Of a stretch of 64,000 nt of DNA, positions 10,846-22,632 are shown in pieces (the stretch's first letter is position 1; each line of letters opens with the position of its first letter). The DNA lies in the NCBI GenBank assembly GCA_037974335.1, contig CM075740.1, positions 12,359,071-12,423,070 on the forward strand, written 5' to 3'. A program made the translations under genes and the position numbers. The notes under the pieces were generated by a model. It saw only the letters and a list, made by a program, of their open reading frames with translations, did not search any database and was not told the origin of the DNA. This stretch comes from Prionace glauca (Eukaryota > Chordata > Chondrichthyes > Carcharhiniformes > Carcharhinidae).

Positions 10846-11225
10846 AATGAACCACGAAACAAGATTATTATTGATTCCGTTTTTTTCTAGTATTTTGGTG
10901 GGTGGACACTGTGTGTTACAGCATTGAGACCTTATTGCCTTTGCCGCTGAAAATCTCAGTAAAAAACCGGTTAGTAATTAGCTACAAGCCTTCATATTGA
11001 AGGAATGTGCAGTTTGGTAAAGGCATATTTATATCTCTTTGCATGTGCAATGTGGTAATATATGGACTGTATTCAAAAGAGCTGGAAAGTGTATACATAC
11101 CTATATTTTCGCAGTGAATATTTGTGATTGTTGGAATGAACCTGATAGGAGAAATCTCCCTACACGGATTCCTGCGGATGTGTGTTATCAGCGCAAAGTG
11201 CTTGTCTTCTTGTTGAAGATGATTT
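10846..11225. other. Unassigned sequence
   Basis: Nothing recognised between two LINE fragments. Confidence 0.35.
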
Positions 11226-11227
11226 TT

Positions 11228-11612
11228 CTTATAAGAACATAAGAGCTGGGAGGAGAAGGCCATCTGGTCCCTCGGGTCTGCTTCGCCATTCGATAAGATC
11301 ATGGCTGATCTTCTCGTGAACTCAGCTCCACTTACCCGCGGGCTCACAATAAGACTTTACTGTTCAAAAAATTACCTATTGCCTCAAAAGCATTCAACGA
11401 GGTAGCGTCAACTGCTTCACTGGGCAGGGAATTCCACAGATTCATAACCCTTTGGGTGAAGAAATTTCCCCTCAACTCAGTCCCAAATCTGCTGTCCCTT
11501 ATTTTGAGGCCATGCCCCCAGTTCTAGTTTCACCTGCTAATGTAAACAACTTTCCTGCTTCTACCTATCTATTTCCTTCATGATCTTATACGTTTCTTAT
11601 ACCCTTTTCTGT
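11228..11612 (-). mobile_element. LINE 3' tail
   Basis: Starts with TTATAAGAACATAAGAGCTG and CATTCGATAAGATCATGGCT, the reversed tail of the LINE family seen at 10.8 kb, and runs back into the region just downstream of the RT end (CCTTTGGGTGAAGAAATTTC). Confidence 0.8.
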
Positions 11613-12354
11613 GAACGATTGAATTGATGAAGAGCACTGCGAGTACGAGGTGCGTTTCCAGTATATCCTGTGAAAAACAATTTAATGCAAGCCATTTTCC
11701 TGTAATTAGGCAAAGAGAAATAAATAAGTGCTTGAGGATTCTTGCTGTGCCCAAGGCATCCCCGTCTCACACCCCATATTAGTAAGGTGATTGTGGTTCT
11801 CTTGATTGAATATGGTTGGTTTACATTTGTTAAAATTAAACGTTGCATAAATAAGAAAACAAAGTTTGGTTTCTAGAGCACTCGTCTGCACTCAACACCT
11901 AAAAACGAGCCGTTTATTGCCTTTCTGAAACCAGTGGGGCAGGAAGGGGTTACAAAAATACTTTTGTCCATGCAATGAATCAAGTTAATGCAGGTGTGCT
12001 GTTGCAGACTATACTCAACACGCTATGTGTGATATTCTTTCATTTCAAACTTCCAATAAAAAAGACTTCAAACTCTTTTGGCATTTGCATTTGTTTCCAA
12101 TTAGGCTGCTTTACATATTACTCTCGGTTATATATAAACCACATCAGTGTCTCACTTGAATGAAAGTTACTGTGGAACAGAAGAACAGTGACTAAATCCA
12201 ACTATGGGCTCGCCAAGTGAGCATTTATCAGCCTGCTACCCAATTATTTTGCATGAAGCGATGCTTCCACGAATGTATTCAAGGTCAGTTTCTGTATAAA
12301 TTTTGGATGTAAAAATCATTAAAAAGTCACCTGCAGAAATATTCAGATTTTCGA
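11613..12354. other. Unassigned sequence
   Basis: AT-rich; no gene or repeat recognised. An ATTTGCAT octamer occurs at about 12083 without any Ig exon near it. Confidence 0.35.
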
Positions 12355-12517
12355 GATGAAGCAAAATACTGCGGATGCTGGAAATCTGAGATAAAAACAG
12401 AAATTATCGGGTAAACTCAGCAGGCCTGACAGCGTCTGTGGAGAGAGAAAATAGAGTTAACGTTTCGAGTGCTGAGTCAAGCCAGCATTTTCTGTTTTTA
12501 GCTCAGATTTCTCCCAC
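12355..12517. repeat. Snap-back short repeat
   Basis: GCGGATGCTGGAAATCTGAG and AAAAACAGAAATTATCGGG at the left are mirrored by GCCAGCATTTTCTGTTTTTA and GCTCAGATTTC at the right, around AACTCAGCAGGCCTGACAGC. One unit of the short repeat is present in both orientations. Confidence 0.6.
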
Positions 12518-12639
12518 CTGATCCAGAAAGTCCAACTGTATACGTTCAAGCATAGTTCCAAACGGCCAATGGCATCTCCCTCCATCAGATGAGGCTATTT
12601 GGGCGACTGATGTTTTGAGGAAATCCATTCCGCAAGCCG

Positions 12640-12705
12640 GAGGGGGGGCGAGGGCGAGGGCGGGGCGGGGGCGGGGGGGGGGGGGGGGGGGGGGGGGGGT
12701 GGGCG
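12640..12705 (+). repeat. G-rich tract with a run of 27 G
   Basis: GGGGCGAGGGCGAGGGCGGG leads into an uninterrupted G run at 12673-12699. It could form stacked G-quadruplexes and is a likely site of length variation or sequencing error. Confidence 0.85.
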
Positions 12706-12946
12706 AGGCCTGCATGAATTAGCACAGCCGGTAGGAGAACTGGGCCCATGTGGGCTGAGATAACACTCCAGAAGCCCAATTCATTTTTAAATAAACCCAA
12801 TTACTCTGGCTACGGAGACTGCAATTGACAGGGAACACATTCATCAGACAGTTAAAGATCTTGGGTTGTTATTCCAAGTGTTAGTATGTTGATCTTGATT
12901 TCTTTTAAATTGTGCATGCCATTTACAATATTTTAGAAATTGTTTT

Positions 12947-13286
12947 GAACATAGAACCCTACAGTGCAGAAACAGGCCCTTCGGCCCATCGAGTCTGCAC
13001 CGAACACAATCCCACCCAGACCCTATCCCCATATCCCTACACATTTACCTGCTAATCCCTCTAACCTACACATCCCAGGACACTAAGGGGCAATTTTAGC
13101 ATAGCCAATGAACCTAACCCGCACATCTTTGGACTGTGGGAGGAAACCGGAGCACCCGGAGAAAACCCACGCAGATACGAGGAGAATGTGCAAACTCCAC
13201 ACAGACAGTGACCCGAGCCGGGAATCGAACCCAGGACCCAGGAGCTGTGAAGCAGCTGTGCTAACCACTGTGCTACCGTGCCGCCC
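12947..13286 (-). mobile_element. tRNA-derived SINE (family 1), full length
   Basis: Reverse complement of family 1 from AGAACCCTACAGTGCAG through CATCTTTGGACTGTGGGAGG to the inverted head ACTGTGCTACCGTGCCGCCC. The reversed B box GGAATCGAACCC is intact. Confidence 0.88.
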
Positions 13287-14139
13287 TAAAATGATTGCAT
13301 ATCAAATGGAAATTATAGATATTGAAATCGCAATACCTTGCGATCAGGCTGTTCTATACATTCTAATCGAGCTTTTGATCCCTGGGGCCTCAAAATTGGA
13401 TACTTGTAATGAAATTCTTGTCCTTCCCATTCATTCCTGGTAAGAGGAAATTAAGTGCAGTTGTAATACGGACCATCACTCCCAATTCAGCCGGTAATCA
13501 CTTCCAGGCCAGCAATAGGTCCCCTGCCACCCGTCCCCCCCCCCCCCCCCCCCCCCACCCCTGATTGAACACTAAGACGAAGTCTGACACTCGAGAGTAT
13601 TGTTGAGGAATCATCGGAGTTTCTGAGGTGCCCTTCTGCAGGTGAGACGATAAAGTGAGGTCCCAACTGTCTGTACCGCTGGATTTACCAGACCTCACGA
13701 CAAGAGAGTTATCTCCGATATCCTGGTCAACACTGATCCCTCAATCAACATTAGAAAACCAAATGACCTGATCATTAGTACATTGTGGGCGTTTGCTGAA
13801 CACAAATTAACTACAAATTTTCGACATTACAACAGTGCCTACATTACAAAGAGTATTTAATTTCTTGTAAAGGGCTTCGAAATGTCCAATGGTCATAAGA
13901 AATGCTCTATAAATACAAGTCATTCATTACTTTTCTCTTCTGGGTTACTGTCATTGACAAACTACTCCAAGAGAGCAGAACTCAGAGTGTTTTCGTTACA
14001 TTTTGCAGCCCTGAGTGCACTTCGCTCCTCTCCAGCTATCCATTCCAGCACCCTTACCCAATCAAATTATACCACTCCTACAGAATAACATGAGATTCTC
14101 ATATCTAATGGACTATTAGTCACCCAAATTTGACACGTT
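13287..14139. other. Unassigned sequence with a C22 run
   Basis: No gene or repeat recognised; a run of 22 C lies at 13535-13556. Confidence 0.4.
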
Positions 14140-14232
14140 GGCTTGTTCTCTCTCCGCAGATGTCGTAAAACCTGCTGAAATTTTGCAGCATTTTTTGTGT
14201 AGATTTCAGATTCCAGCATCCACAGTAACTCG
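14140..14232 (+). repeat. Short repeat fragment
   Basis: Contains CTCTCTCCGCAGATGTCGTA, CCTGCTGAAATTTTGCAGCA and CAGATTCCAGCATCCACAGT, one orientation of the short repeat seen as a snap-back at 12.4 kb. Confidence 0.6.
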
Positions 14233-14299
14233 CTGTTGTCTTAAATGCTGGCGCGGGCCGGATCTAACCTGTGAGCCGTATTATACTGGCCCCATTTTA

Positions 14300-14790
14300 A
14301 GGAGTATCTTAAATGAGGAACGTGAGCGAGAGGGACGGAGAGGTGTAGGGAAGGGAGTGCCGAGCAACTGAAGGCACAGCTACCGATGTTAAAGCAATTA
14401 CAATCGGGGATGCTCGAAAGGTCAGAAATGAGAGAACGGAGATATGGAGGAGCTAAAGGAATGGGCGGCGGGGGTGGGGGCGGTGTGGACTGGGGGAGGG
14501 AGGCGGGGGTGGGTGAAGCCATAGAAGGAATTGCGGACAGGGATGAGAATTTTAAGATAACGACGCTGTTTGATTGAGTGCTAATGTAGAACTGCGGCCA
14601 CATGGATGATTGGGAAGCGGGACTTGGTGCAATAAGACATGGGCAGCCGAATTTCGGATGACTTATGTTTACTCAGGGTTGAACGTGGGAGAGCCGCCAG
14701 GAGTGTGACACAGTGAGCACGTGAATGGATAATGTTTCAGTAGCAGAGGGGCTAAACACGGATGAAATTGGGCGATGTTACCGATGTCGT
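14300..14790 (+). repeat. Interspersed repeat of unknown class (family 7)
   Basis: Purine-rich strand with GCAACTGAAGGCACAGCTAC, GGGATGAGAATTTTAAGATA and TTGGTGCAATAAGACATGGG. A related copy lies at 39.82-40.2 kb. No coding capacity was recognised; the class is not known to me. Confidence 0.6.
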
Positions 14791-15092
14791 TCCATTTACA
14801 ATGATGTTTGCACCTGCACTTGCATGTAAACATTCCCTGGTTCATACAATGGGGAAGGACCACCATTTGGAATACCACCGCTATTGTGCACTGAAGGGTG
14901 AAACTCGAGTAAAAATCTGTTTTTATGTTGACGGTGCAACTGTTACATTCGGCTTCAACGCCCGGGAAATCCGCCTGGCGTCCACTTTTAAACCTCATTT
15001 CACTGCAATAGTGGGCAGCATACAGGGGCAAAGCCAAATGCAGGATAGCATCTGCTCTCAGACAAGAATGCAAAGATGTGGGCAGAGCAAGT
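14791..15092. other. Unassigned sequence
   Basis: Two opposed open frames of more than 110 codons overlap here; neither shows a domain and the minus frame runs into LINE and family 7 sequence. Confidence 0.35.
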
Positions 15093-15480
15093 ACATAGAA
15101 ACATAGAAGGACAGAGAAAAGGAGAGGCCATTCGGCCCTTTGAGTCTGCTCCGCCATTCATTATAGTCATCAAACTCAACAGCCTGATTCTGTCTTTCAT
15201 CCATATCCGCTGATCCTCTTCGTCCCAAGTGCTATAATCTAACTGTTTCTTAGATGCATACAATGCTTCGGCCTCAACTACTTTCTGCGGCAGCGAATTC
15301 CACAGGCTGACTGCATCTCAGTCCTGAACGGCCGACCACGTTTCCCTTTGTTCCGGACATCCCTCATCATCGGGAACATCCTTCTTGCATCTACCTTTAC
15401 AACTTACATATCAGCAGTGAACAATGGCATCCAAACACTTCCCTGCAACTGCCTCTCTAGCCTACAATTTACATTAGACA
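15093..15480 (-). mobile_element. LINE 3' tail
   Basis: CATAGAAACATAGAAGGACA and GGCCATTCGGCCCTTTGAGT, then the body with GCCTCAACTACTTTCTGCGG and GCAGCGAATTCCACAGGC, typical of reversed LINE tails. Confidence 0.7.
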
Positions 15481-15942
15481 AGGATTGCAAGAGTCTTTAA
15501 CCAAAGAACGACCGACAAAATAGCACTTGGCACAAGTGACAAACAATGCCCTGGGTTTGAGGCTGGCGTATGCCACCACTTTATAAGTAGCCCATGGGTT
15601 TGAGCTATTACTGATACCAAGGGAAAACGTTTGTAATCAATATTTCATTAAAAGGTCGGAATGGTGCAGAAAACGTGCAGAAATGTTACTATGAAAGAAA
15701 ACATGTGGAGTTCTGCTCATTGTCAACGAGCACTCTGTACTCGTTTCATATTTTCAATCAAATTTCAGGATTGTAATATACCATTACGTTGGGTTTGAAC
15801 TAAGAGATACATTTCATACATTTCGAGTTCATTGAATCAGTGCAATGCATATAGAATGCAATTCCACTCTGATAAGCATCTCGAAGGCACATTATACACA
15901 TTATGGCGCTAGGCACGGAGAAGCGCTGATACCACCGTGATA
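15481..15942. other. Unassigned sequence
   Basis: AT-rich, no gene or repeat recognised. Confidence 0.35.
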
Positions 15943-16008
15943 TTTTCATAGATCATAGAACCCTACTGATACCCAAGGGTATCAGTAGGGTTCTATGATC
16001 TATGAAAA
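15943..16008. repeat. Perfect palindrome, 32-bp arms, 2-bp spacer
   Basis: Left arm 15943-15974 and right arm 15977-16008 are exact reverse complements around AA. The arm contains CATAGAACCCTACTGATACC, the reversed last bases of a family 1 SINE, and the rest of that SINE follows at once on the minus strand. It looks like an inverted duplication of the SINE end. Confidence 0.95.
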
Positions 16009-16029
16009 TGCATTGATACCCTATTGGGT

Positions 16030-16280
16030 GTCAGTGCAGAAGGAGGCCCTTCGGCCCATCGAGTCTGCACCAAACCACAATCCCACCCAGGCTCTACCCC
16101 CATATCCCTACATATTTTCCCCGCTAATCCCTCTAACCTAAGCATCCCAGGACACTAAGGGGCAATTTTAGCATGGCCAATCAACCTAACCCGCACATCT
16201 TTGGACTGTGGGAGGAAACCGGAGCACGCGGAGGAAACCCACGCAGACACGAGGAGAATGTGCAAACGCCACACAACCAT
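16030..16280 (-). mobile_element. tRNA-derived SINE (family 1), head truncated
   Basis: Runs from GTGCAGAAGGAGGCCCTTCG through CATCTTTGGACTGTGGGAGG to GAATGTGCAAACGCCACACA. The tRNA-like head is absent. The true 3' end is involved in the adjacent palindrome. Confidence 0.85.
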
Positions 16281-17361
16281 ATACCGAACCCATAGGCCCA
16301 TGATCTCTCTGCATGTATTTGGCGACTAGCATCGCAGTTTCATCATCTGATTCACGTCTCAAGCTGTTAGGAACCGTGCAACGAAAATTTGTCTTCTTGG
16401 ATTTCTTGTGTGGCTGGTGGCAACGTTTGAGTGTGAAAGCTGAAGGCTCGAAAATGAGCACTTGACCTGAGAGGACTCGAACGGATAAAGCCTGTGCCAT
16501 GGACGCCAAGCAGTGTTAAGAAGAATTTGTTTGAAGCAATGGGTTGCAGCCAGCATTGAATGCTCGTCCAACCTTTGCCAGCATTGAATGCTCGTTCTCC
16601 AGTCTCAAGATACTTTAAAATCCCCAGTTTCACTCTTACTTTTTTCAACGCAGCAGCAGATTCAGTAGTAACACTTGCTGGGCACCTTCCTCGTTAAAAG
16701 GCTTTAAAACGCCTGGAGTATAAATGACAAACCAAAAACAAACGCAAGGGATGCTAATGCCATTTCTCTGGTTCAACCTCAGCAAATGGCTCTCACCGGC
16801 TTTACAATGGTCTCTCAGCCTCTTCTATTGCTGAGTTCAACCAGGGCCAGATTTACAAATCATCCGCAAATTGCAATCAGGTTCCCGAGAACTAAGTACT
16901 GAATCCTATGGTTTTCACGCAAACAAACTGAGACTAGGAAAGCAACGTTTCCTGTAGATTAAACTATAAACTAGCAAACGCTGTTTCTCTCTTTCAAATT
17001 CTGAACAAAACATGTAAAATTTCAAAATTAAGTTAGCTTTCCGAATCAAGGAATTGTCCTTTTCTTCATAGAAGGGGACCATCCAGATGTCAACTTCTTC
17101 TTTGCAATATGTAAAAAAAAAAATCTGCTTGCTTGGATGTATTTCTTGGAGTTTTTTTAAGAGTCAGAATATTTCGAATCCGGTCACTGGGACCCGAACT
17201 TTGATCTCTGATCTGTTTCGCTTGAATCGCACGTAGGGAGGTTTCAATAACGCTGGTTCATTTCCAAGCGACAAATATTGAACAGGAGAATAATCACCTT
17301 GGAGCACTGGGTTCCAGTTTTTGCCTTTATTTATATTAACACTGGCGGGTCAAACACTGTA
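16281..17361. other. Unassigned sequence with one short duplication
   Basis: No gene or repeat family recognised. A 19-base block ending ATTGAATGCTCGT occurs twice, at 16549-16567 and 16577-16595. An A10 run lies near 17113. Confidence 0.4.
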
Positions 17362-17938
17362 AGAAGTCTCACAACACCAGGTTAAAGCCCAACAGGTTTA
17401 TTTGGTAGCAAAAGCCACTAGCTTTCAGAGCGCTGCCCCTTCGTCAGGTAAGTGGGAGTTCTGTTCAAAAAATAAAGGCACAAACTCAATTGACAAAATA
17501 ATGGTTGGAATGTGAGCCTTTACAGGTAATCAAGTCTTAAAAGTACAGACAATGTGAGTGGAGAGAGGGTTAAGCACAGGTTAAGGAGTCTCCAGGCAGG
17601 AGAGTTAGTGAGATTTTGCAAGTCCAGGCAAGTCATGGGGGTTACAGATAGTGTGACATGAACCCAAGATCCCGATTGAGGCCGTTCTCATGTGTGCGGA
17701 ACTTGGCTATCAGTTTCTGCTCAACGATTCTGCATTGTCGTGAAGGTCGCCTCAATTTGTAAATTGAGTTTGTGTCTTTATATGCACTGTTTGTGAGCAG
17801 AACTCCCACTTACCTGATGAAGGAGTAGCGCTCCGAAAGCTAGTGACTTTTGCTACCAAACAAACCTGTTGGATGTTAACCTGGTGTTTTGAGACTTCTT
17901 ACTGTGTTTACCCCAGTCTAACGCCGGCATCTCCACAT
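17362..17938. mobile_element. Penelope-like element remnant with long inverted ends
   Basis: The left part is the reversed Penelope-like tail and a short antisense coding piece (reversed CATGAGAACGGCCTCAATCG region); at about 17755 it switches to the same tail in plus orientation, so the outermost ~105 bases at each end are inverted copies (AAGTCTCACAACACCAGG and its inverse). Flanks CGGGTCAAACA and CGGATCAAACA resemble a target-site duplication. Inverted end repeats are known for Penelope elements. An old, incomplete copy. Confidence 0.7.
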
Positions 17939-18216
17939 CGGATCAAACATTAACAGCTGTAATCTCAGCATTGGAGTATGCTTGCTCAGTATCTAAATGG
18001 ATCGGGTTACTGCAAGATAATAGGTTAGCGAGAGAGTTTACGGAAAGGAATGCGTTATTATCCTTCGTCAATTTTGAGGATTCATACCAACTATCTCTCA
18101 TGTTCAGTGTTGCTGGCGAGAAGAATGAGCAAGTATTTTGATATCCTAACACTTACTAATAGTAACTACAGCACTGCAAATTCACTCGTTAGATATGAAG
18201 AGTTTTGCTCCATTTT

Positions 18217-18280
18217 TAGAACATAGAACATTACAGCGCAGTACAGGCCCTTCGGCCCTCGATGTTGCGCCGACCATGAC
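18217..18280 (-). mobile_element. LINE tail scrap
   Basis: AGAACATAGAACATTACAGC and GGCCCTTCGGCCCTCGATGT are the reversed extreme 3' end of a LINE subfamily. Confidence 0.65.
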
Positions 18281-19394
18281 TGAACTCTGAAAAGGAACGG
18301 AGCAACTAATCAGCTAGGCAGGATGTGGAATATGCACTGCCTGGTGTTTAAGAATGAGTTCAGGCTGCACAGAGACGATTGCACGCTGATGAGACGAACA
18401 AACGTGAAATAACACTGGCAAACAGAAACGTTATACACGCTTCGAATGTATATCACTCTCCTTCCCACATCCGCTTGTCAGATCCACTCAATTTCATTCC
18501 CATTGAGTCCAGTCTTTCTGTCTGGCGGTGTAGGGCTCGACTTCTGCTAATCTGCGACATGTGGGAAAGAGGTTACACCAGCCGCACTTATCAAATTGCT
18601 ACCCCCAAATACAATTACACTCTAGGACTGCATTCTAGATAGGGACACACTCACAGTGCTTCTGCACAGGAGCGAAATGCAGGAGGCACTGGTTCATCTC
18701 AAACACTGAATATTCGGCTATTTTTCTCCAGCTGCCTTTCCGGCGCATTAGACACGCAGCACCGACTCATTGCAAGGACCTGCAGTCGAAGAATGACAGG
18801 CAAGGTAGCAGTTACCAAGCAGAAGGAACAAACATACTCGGCAGATAAGGCAGGCATGTGTCACCAGGTTACAAGACAGGGTCGCCGCTGATTACAGCTA
18901 CAGATACTTATATCACTGAAATAATTTTAGTGAAACTCAGTGATGGTAGAAAAAGAAACAAATAAATGTAATTTCCGAGCAAAGGAAAAAGCTGGACTTC
19001 TGATCTTTAACCAAGAACCGTCAATACACATCTGCTCATATCTTACGGCAAAAGTTAGAAATGTGACGGAAAGGTTGCTATTTAATGAGGGACCAAAGAT
19101 TAATATTTGAACGATTGTGTCCACTCCATCAAAGAGAAAGGGACTAACTGGTCCAACTGACCAACCACTGTGCCACCATGCGATCAAAATACATTACTGC
19201 CTGGAATGGAACAGAAACGTTTGATTTCTGTTTTAAAGATGTTATGAAGCAAACCGGTTAGGATTAAATAAGTGAGGATGGAAGATAAAGATTGGCAATC
19301 AAACAGCAAATGGGAATGGTGACACTGGGTGCAATTGAGCTCAGTAGAGCATTTCAATCTGGCACTGAGGTATATTCTATCAAAAGGAACGTAT
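18281..19394. other. Unassigned sequence
   Basis: About 1.1 kb without recognised gene or repeat. It contains a TGTGGGAA (RBPJ-like) site at 18560-18567 whose flanks resemble the module at 26.66 kb. Confidence 0.4.
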
Positions 19395-19480
19395 GGATAG
19401 AGTCATAGAGGTTTACAGCATAGAGGAAACAGGTTTTTCGGACCAACTTGGGACAATGGAGTACTTATCCATCATTGAGG
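19395..19480 (-). mobile_element. LINE tail scrap
   Basis: AGAGTCATAGAGGTTTACAG followed by a degenerate GAAACAGGTTTTTCGGACCA, a reversed LINE end. Confidence 0.5.
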
Positions 19481-19649
19481 GCCCAAGCAACAGTCTGGCA
19501 GGTGAGAACAAATCTAACGGTGTGTTGAACAGAGCAATATAGCTATAACCTCAGAAAAGCACCAATAACGGAATGATTTTTATCACCCGATATATCACAA
19601 TCCTGCTGCCTCCCTGGATGCATTCATCATTGTCAATCTATATCGTAGC

Positions 19650-20140
19650 TACAAAATAATAAGATCATACCATATAGGAGCAGAAGTGGGCCATTCGGCC
19701 CATTGAGTCCACCCGCCATTCAATTAGATCACAATTGGTCTGATATAATCCTCTACTCCACTTTCCAGCCTTATCCCCATAACCCTTGATTCCTTTACTG
19801 ATTAAAAATCTGTCTATCTCAACCTTGAACTCTACAGCCATCTGCGGTAAAGAATTATACAGATTCGCAACCCTCTGAGACAAGAAATTCCTCCTTATCT
19901 CTGTTCTAAATGGGCGACACGTATCTGTGATTATGTCCTTGACCCTCCCACAAGGGGAAACAACCTCTCAGCATCTACCTATCAAGAATCTACCCTGAGA
20001 ATCCTACATGTCTCAATAAGGTTGCCTCTCATTCTTCTAAATTCCATGAGTACATCCCCAATCTACTTAACCTCTCCTCATAAGAATGTCCCTCCATACC
20101 TGGCGATAACCTAGTGAACCTTCTCCAGACTGCCGTGAGT
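19650..20140 (-). mobile_element. LINE 3' end
   Basis: Minus-strand frame 19665-19883 reads VANLYNSLPQMAVEFKVEID and IKGYGDKAGKWSRG, the family ending; the tail starts at TATAGGAGCAGAAGTGGGCC. The upstream piece reads RRFTRLSPGMEGHSYEERLS near 20.1 kb. Confidence 0.75.
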
Positions 20141-20394
20141 GCCAGTATATTTTCCTGGTGGATGGGGTGTGGATCAAATGCATTGGATATGCATTGGATG
20201 ATATCTAGTTTTTTGAGTGGATCTGTACTTAGCCAGATTAGGGAATGTATTCCCGCACCTTCATGGCTAGTCATGGAAAGGTGTTGAGAAATCAGGAGTT
20301 GGGGTGATTCCCTTTTGGATTCTAGACCTTTAACCTGCTTTTGTAGCAACAGTATTTATATGGATAACCCAGTTCAGTTCCTCAGAACCTCCTA

Positions 20395-21130
20395 GTGTTC
20401 ATTGAATATTTGCTTGTCAATTTACTCCTTCCAAAATGCATCACCTCACACTAAATCAATGTTAAATTCCATCTGCTCATTTTACTATTCTGTCTGTATT
20501 TTCTTGTCGCTCAGCACACTCAACCTCACCATTAACCAACTGACAATCTTTGTATCATCCACAAACTTATTATATAGTCATATATGTCGTTTATACAAAT
20601 GACATATAATAATATGGGACCCATTACCAGTCACTAAAGCACGTCGAATACCTTGTCATTCCTTATGTCAGTTTGCTCAAGAACCTTACAGTCTCTGTCT
20701 CTGAATTCAATACCTTATTCCTCATTCTCTTGGGTGAAGACATGTGAAGTTTTCATTCAACATTTTGCCGATAACCTCTGGCTCCACCCACAGATTGCCC
20801 CGTTGGTCCCCAATGGGCCGCATTCTTTCCTTCATTATCCTCTTTGAATTGATATACAATATCTTCTATTTTGGAAATTTCCCTATTTTTACCAGCCAGA
20901 GCTTTCTCATATTCCTCTTTATCCTCCTGATTACTTTCTTAAGCTCCACCCTGTACTTTCTGTACTTCACTGATTTGTCCTCCTTGTACCTGCTAAAAAC
21001 TTCTTTTCCTCCTCATCGTATCCTAGATTTCTCTGGTCATCCACGGTTCTCTGGGATTGTTACTCCTTCCTACCTCCCTACAGGGATCATGTTGGGCCTG
21101 TAATCTCCTCATTTTCTATTTGATTACCCC
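20395..21130 (-). mobile_element. LINE internal region, antisense (probable)
   Basis: TAAATCAATGTTAAATTCCA, TTTGTATCATCCACAAACTT and later CTCTGGTCATCCACGGTTCT are reversed blocks found upstream of the RT C-terminus in the LINE families of this genome. No intact frame. The family is recognised from repeat texture only. Confidence 0.5.
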
Positions 21131-22335
21131 CACTGTTTTTCTGCAGATTTCCCCACAAGTAACTGTTCCCACTCTACCTTGTCCAGACCCTGCCTTATTT
21201 TAAATCTCAGAGAGAATGCTCAGAACGATTTCCCTTGCTGTCCTGGGTTGAAAATGGAATAGCAGAAATGAAAGGAATGTTATTGCAAGGAACAGTTCAT
21301 TGGAGCATCGATTAAAAAAAGAACAAGCGTCTGGTCATTCCTGGCTGGTCTGCGAAATAAGGTTACACAAGGTCTACAATATTTTTCATAACGAACAAAT
21401 CTGTTTAGATATTCTTTAAGGTTCATTTTCCTGGAGAATATCAGGACCGATGTGAGGATGCAGTAGAATGGGAACTGATAGATTGGATAATTTAGAGGGA
21501 TTATAATTTGTGGTACAACCGAGGGGCTCAGATAACATTGGACATAGGACTGGGAGCAATCACTCTGACCCTATTTCACCCATGCTACCAAATAGCCCGC
21601 AACATATTGACTCATTTACCCACCCCCACAGTCTTTCCCAAAACCCATTCTCCCCTCATTAACTCTCCAAAATCTGTTGTCGGTCATCCAGTATCCGGCT
21701 CCTTCCCATTTTGCCATAATCTGCACTTCTGCACCCATTCATTCCATGCTGACTGTACGCATATCCCTGTGTTTTTTTGTCTTATAATATATTTGCCCCA
21801 TCAGGTCATATGTTTCTAACCACCTACCGCCGCCCCCTCCCCAATTCCCCCACTCTGCTCCCTATCTCACCATCTACTCCAAACATTGCCTCGGGTCGAA
21901 TTTGACTTTATGTAAATGAATGGGTTTGAATGCGTTAAAACCAGATGAATCTGAATAGGCTATGGATTTCCACATTTGTCTTTTGAACGCCTTCCATCTT
22001 CTCAAGTTGTCGCTCCCCCCAATGTCACAAATACCAAGCCAAACAACAAATACTAACCGGTGAATTCGGAATGTTTGAAACAGTATTATGATACACATTA
22101 CGTCTCAATTGAATACTAATTGAGCGATAATTATTCCGTGTCAAATTGCTTTGTTGTAGTAAAATGACGCTAACAACCAAGAAATGATGCGCCCAGATGG
22201 AGTTGTCTTGAGGCGAAAAATTGAGGGGGAAAGAAAATGAGACAGATTTAAAAAAAGAGAGATGGGGGCTAGCGCCTCTGGAAATGCATGGTAATCCATT
22301 ATGACAAAATATTGACGGAATTGGTGAGCTGACAA
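21131..22335. other. Unassigned sequence
   Basis: About 1.2 kb, pyrimidine-rich around 21.6-21.85 kb; no gene or repeat family recognised. Confidence 0.35.
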
Positions 22336-22339
22336 TAGA

Positions 22340-22632
22340 CTTCAGGGGAAGCGATGGCCTAGCAGTACTAGCCTATTAATTGAGAAACTCAGCTACTGTT
22401 CTGGGAACTCAGGTTCGAATCCCATCACAGCAGATGGCGGAATTTGAATTCAGTAAATTAAAACCTGGAATTAAGAATCTACAGATGACCATGAAACCAT
22501 TGTCGGAAAAACCCATCTGGTTCATTAATGTCCTTTAGGGAAGGAAATCTCGTCTGGCCTACATGTGACTCCAGAGACACAGCAATGTGGTTGGTTCTCA
22601 ACTGCCCTCGGGCAAGTGGGATGGGCAATAAA
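22340..22632 (+). mobile_element. tRNA-derived SINE (family 3)
   Basis: Head GCGATGGCCTAGCAGTACTA (A box) and B box GGTTCGAATCC, then GGCGGAATTTGAATTC, GATGACCATGAAACCATTGT, TCATTAATGTCCTTTAGGGA and the end GGGATGGGCAATAAA. This is the most complete plus-strand copy and the reference for the SINE split by the telomeric array. Confidence 0.85.

Noticed and set aside
12083-12090. Octamer ATTTGCAT as an Ig promoter
   Set aside because: No leader or V exon follows within several kilobases; chance occurrence.
14669-15157. 162-codon open frame on the minus strand
   Set aside because: It spans part of the unknown repeat, unassigned sequence and a LINE tail; composition is irregular and no domain is visible.
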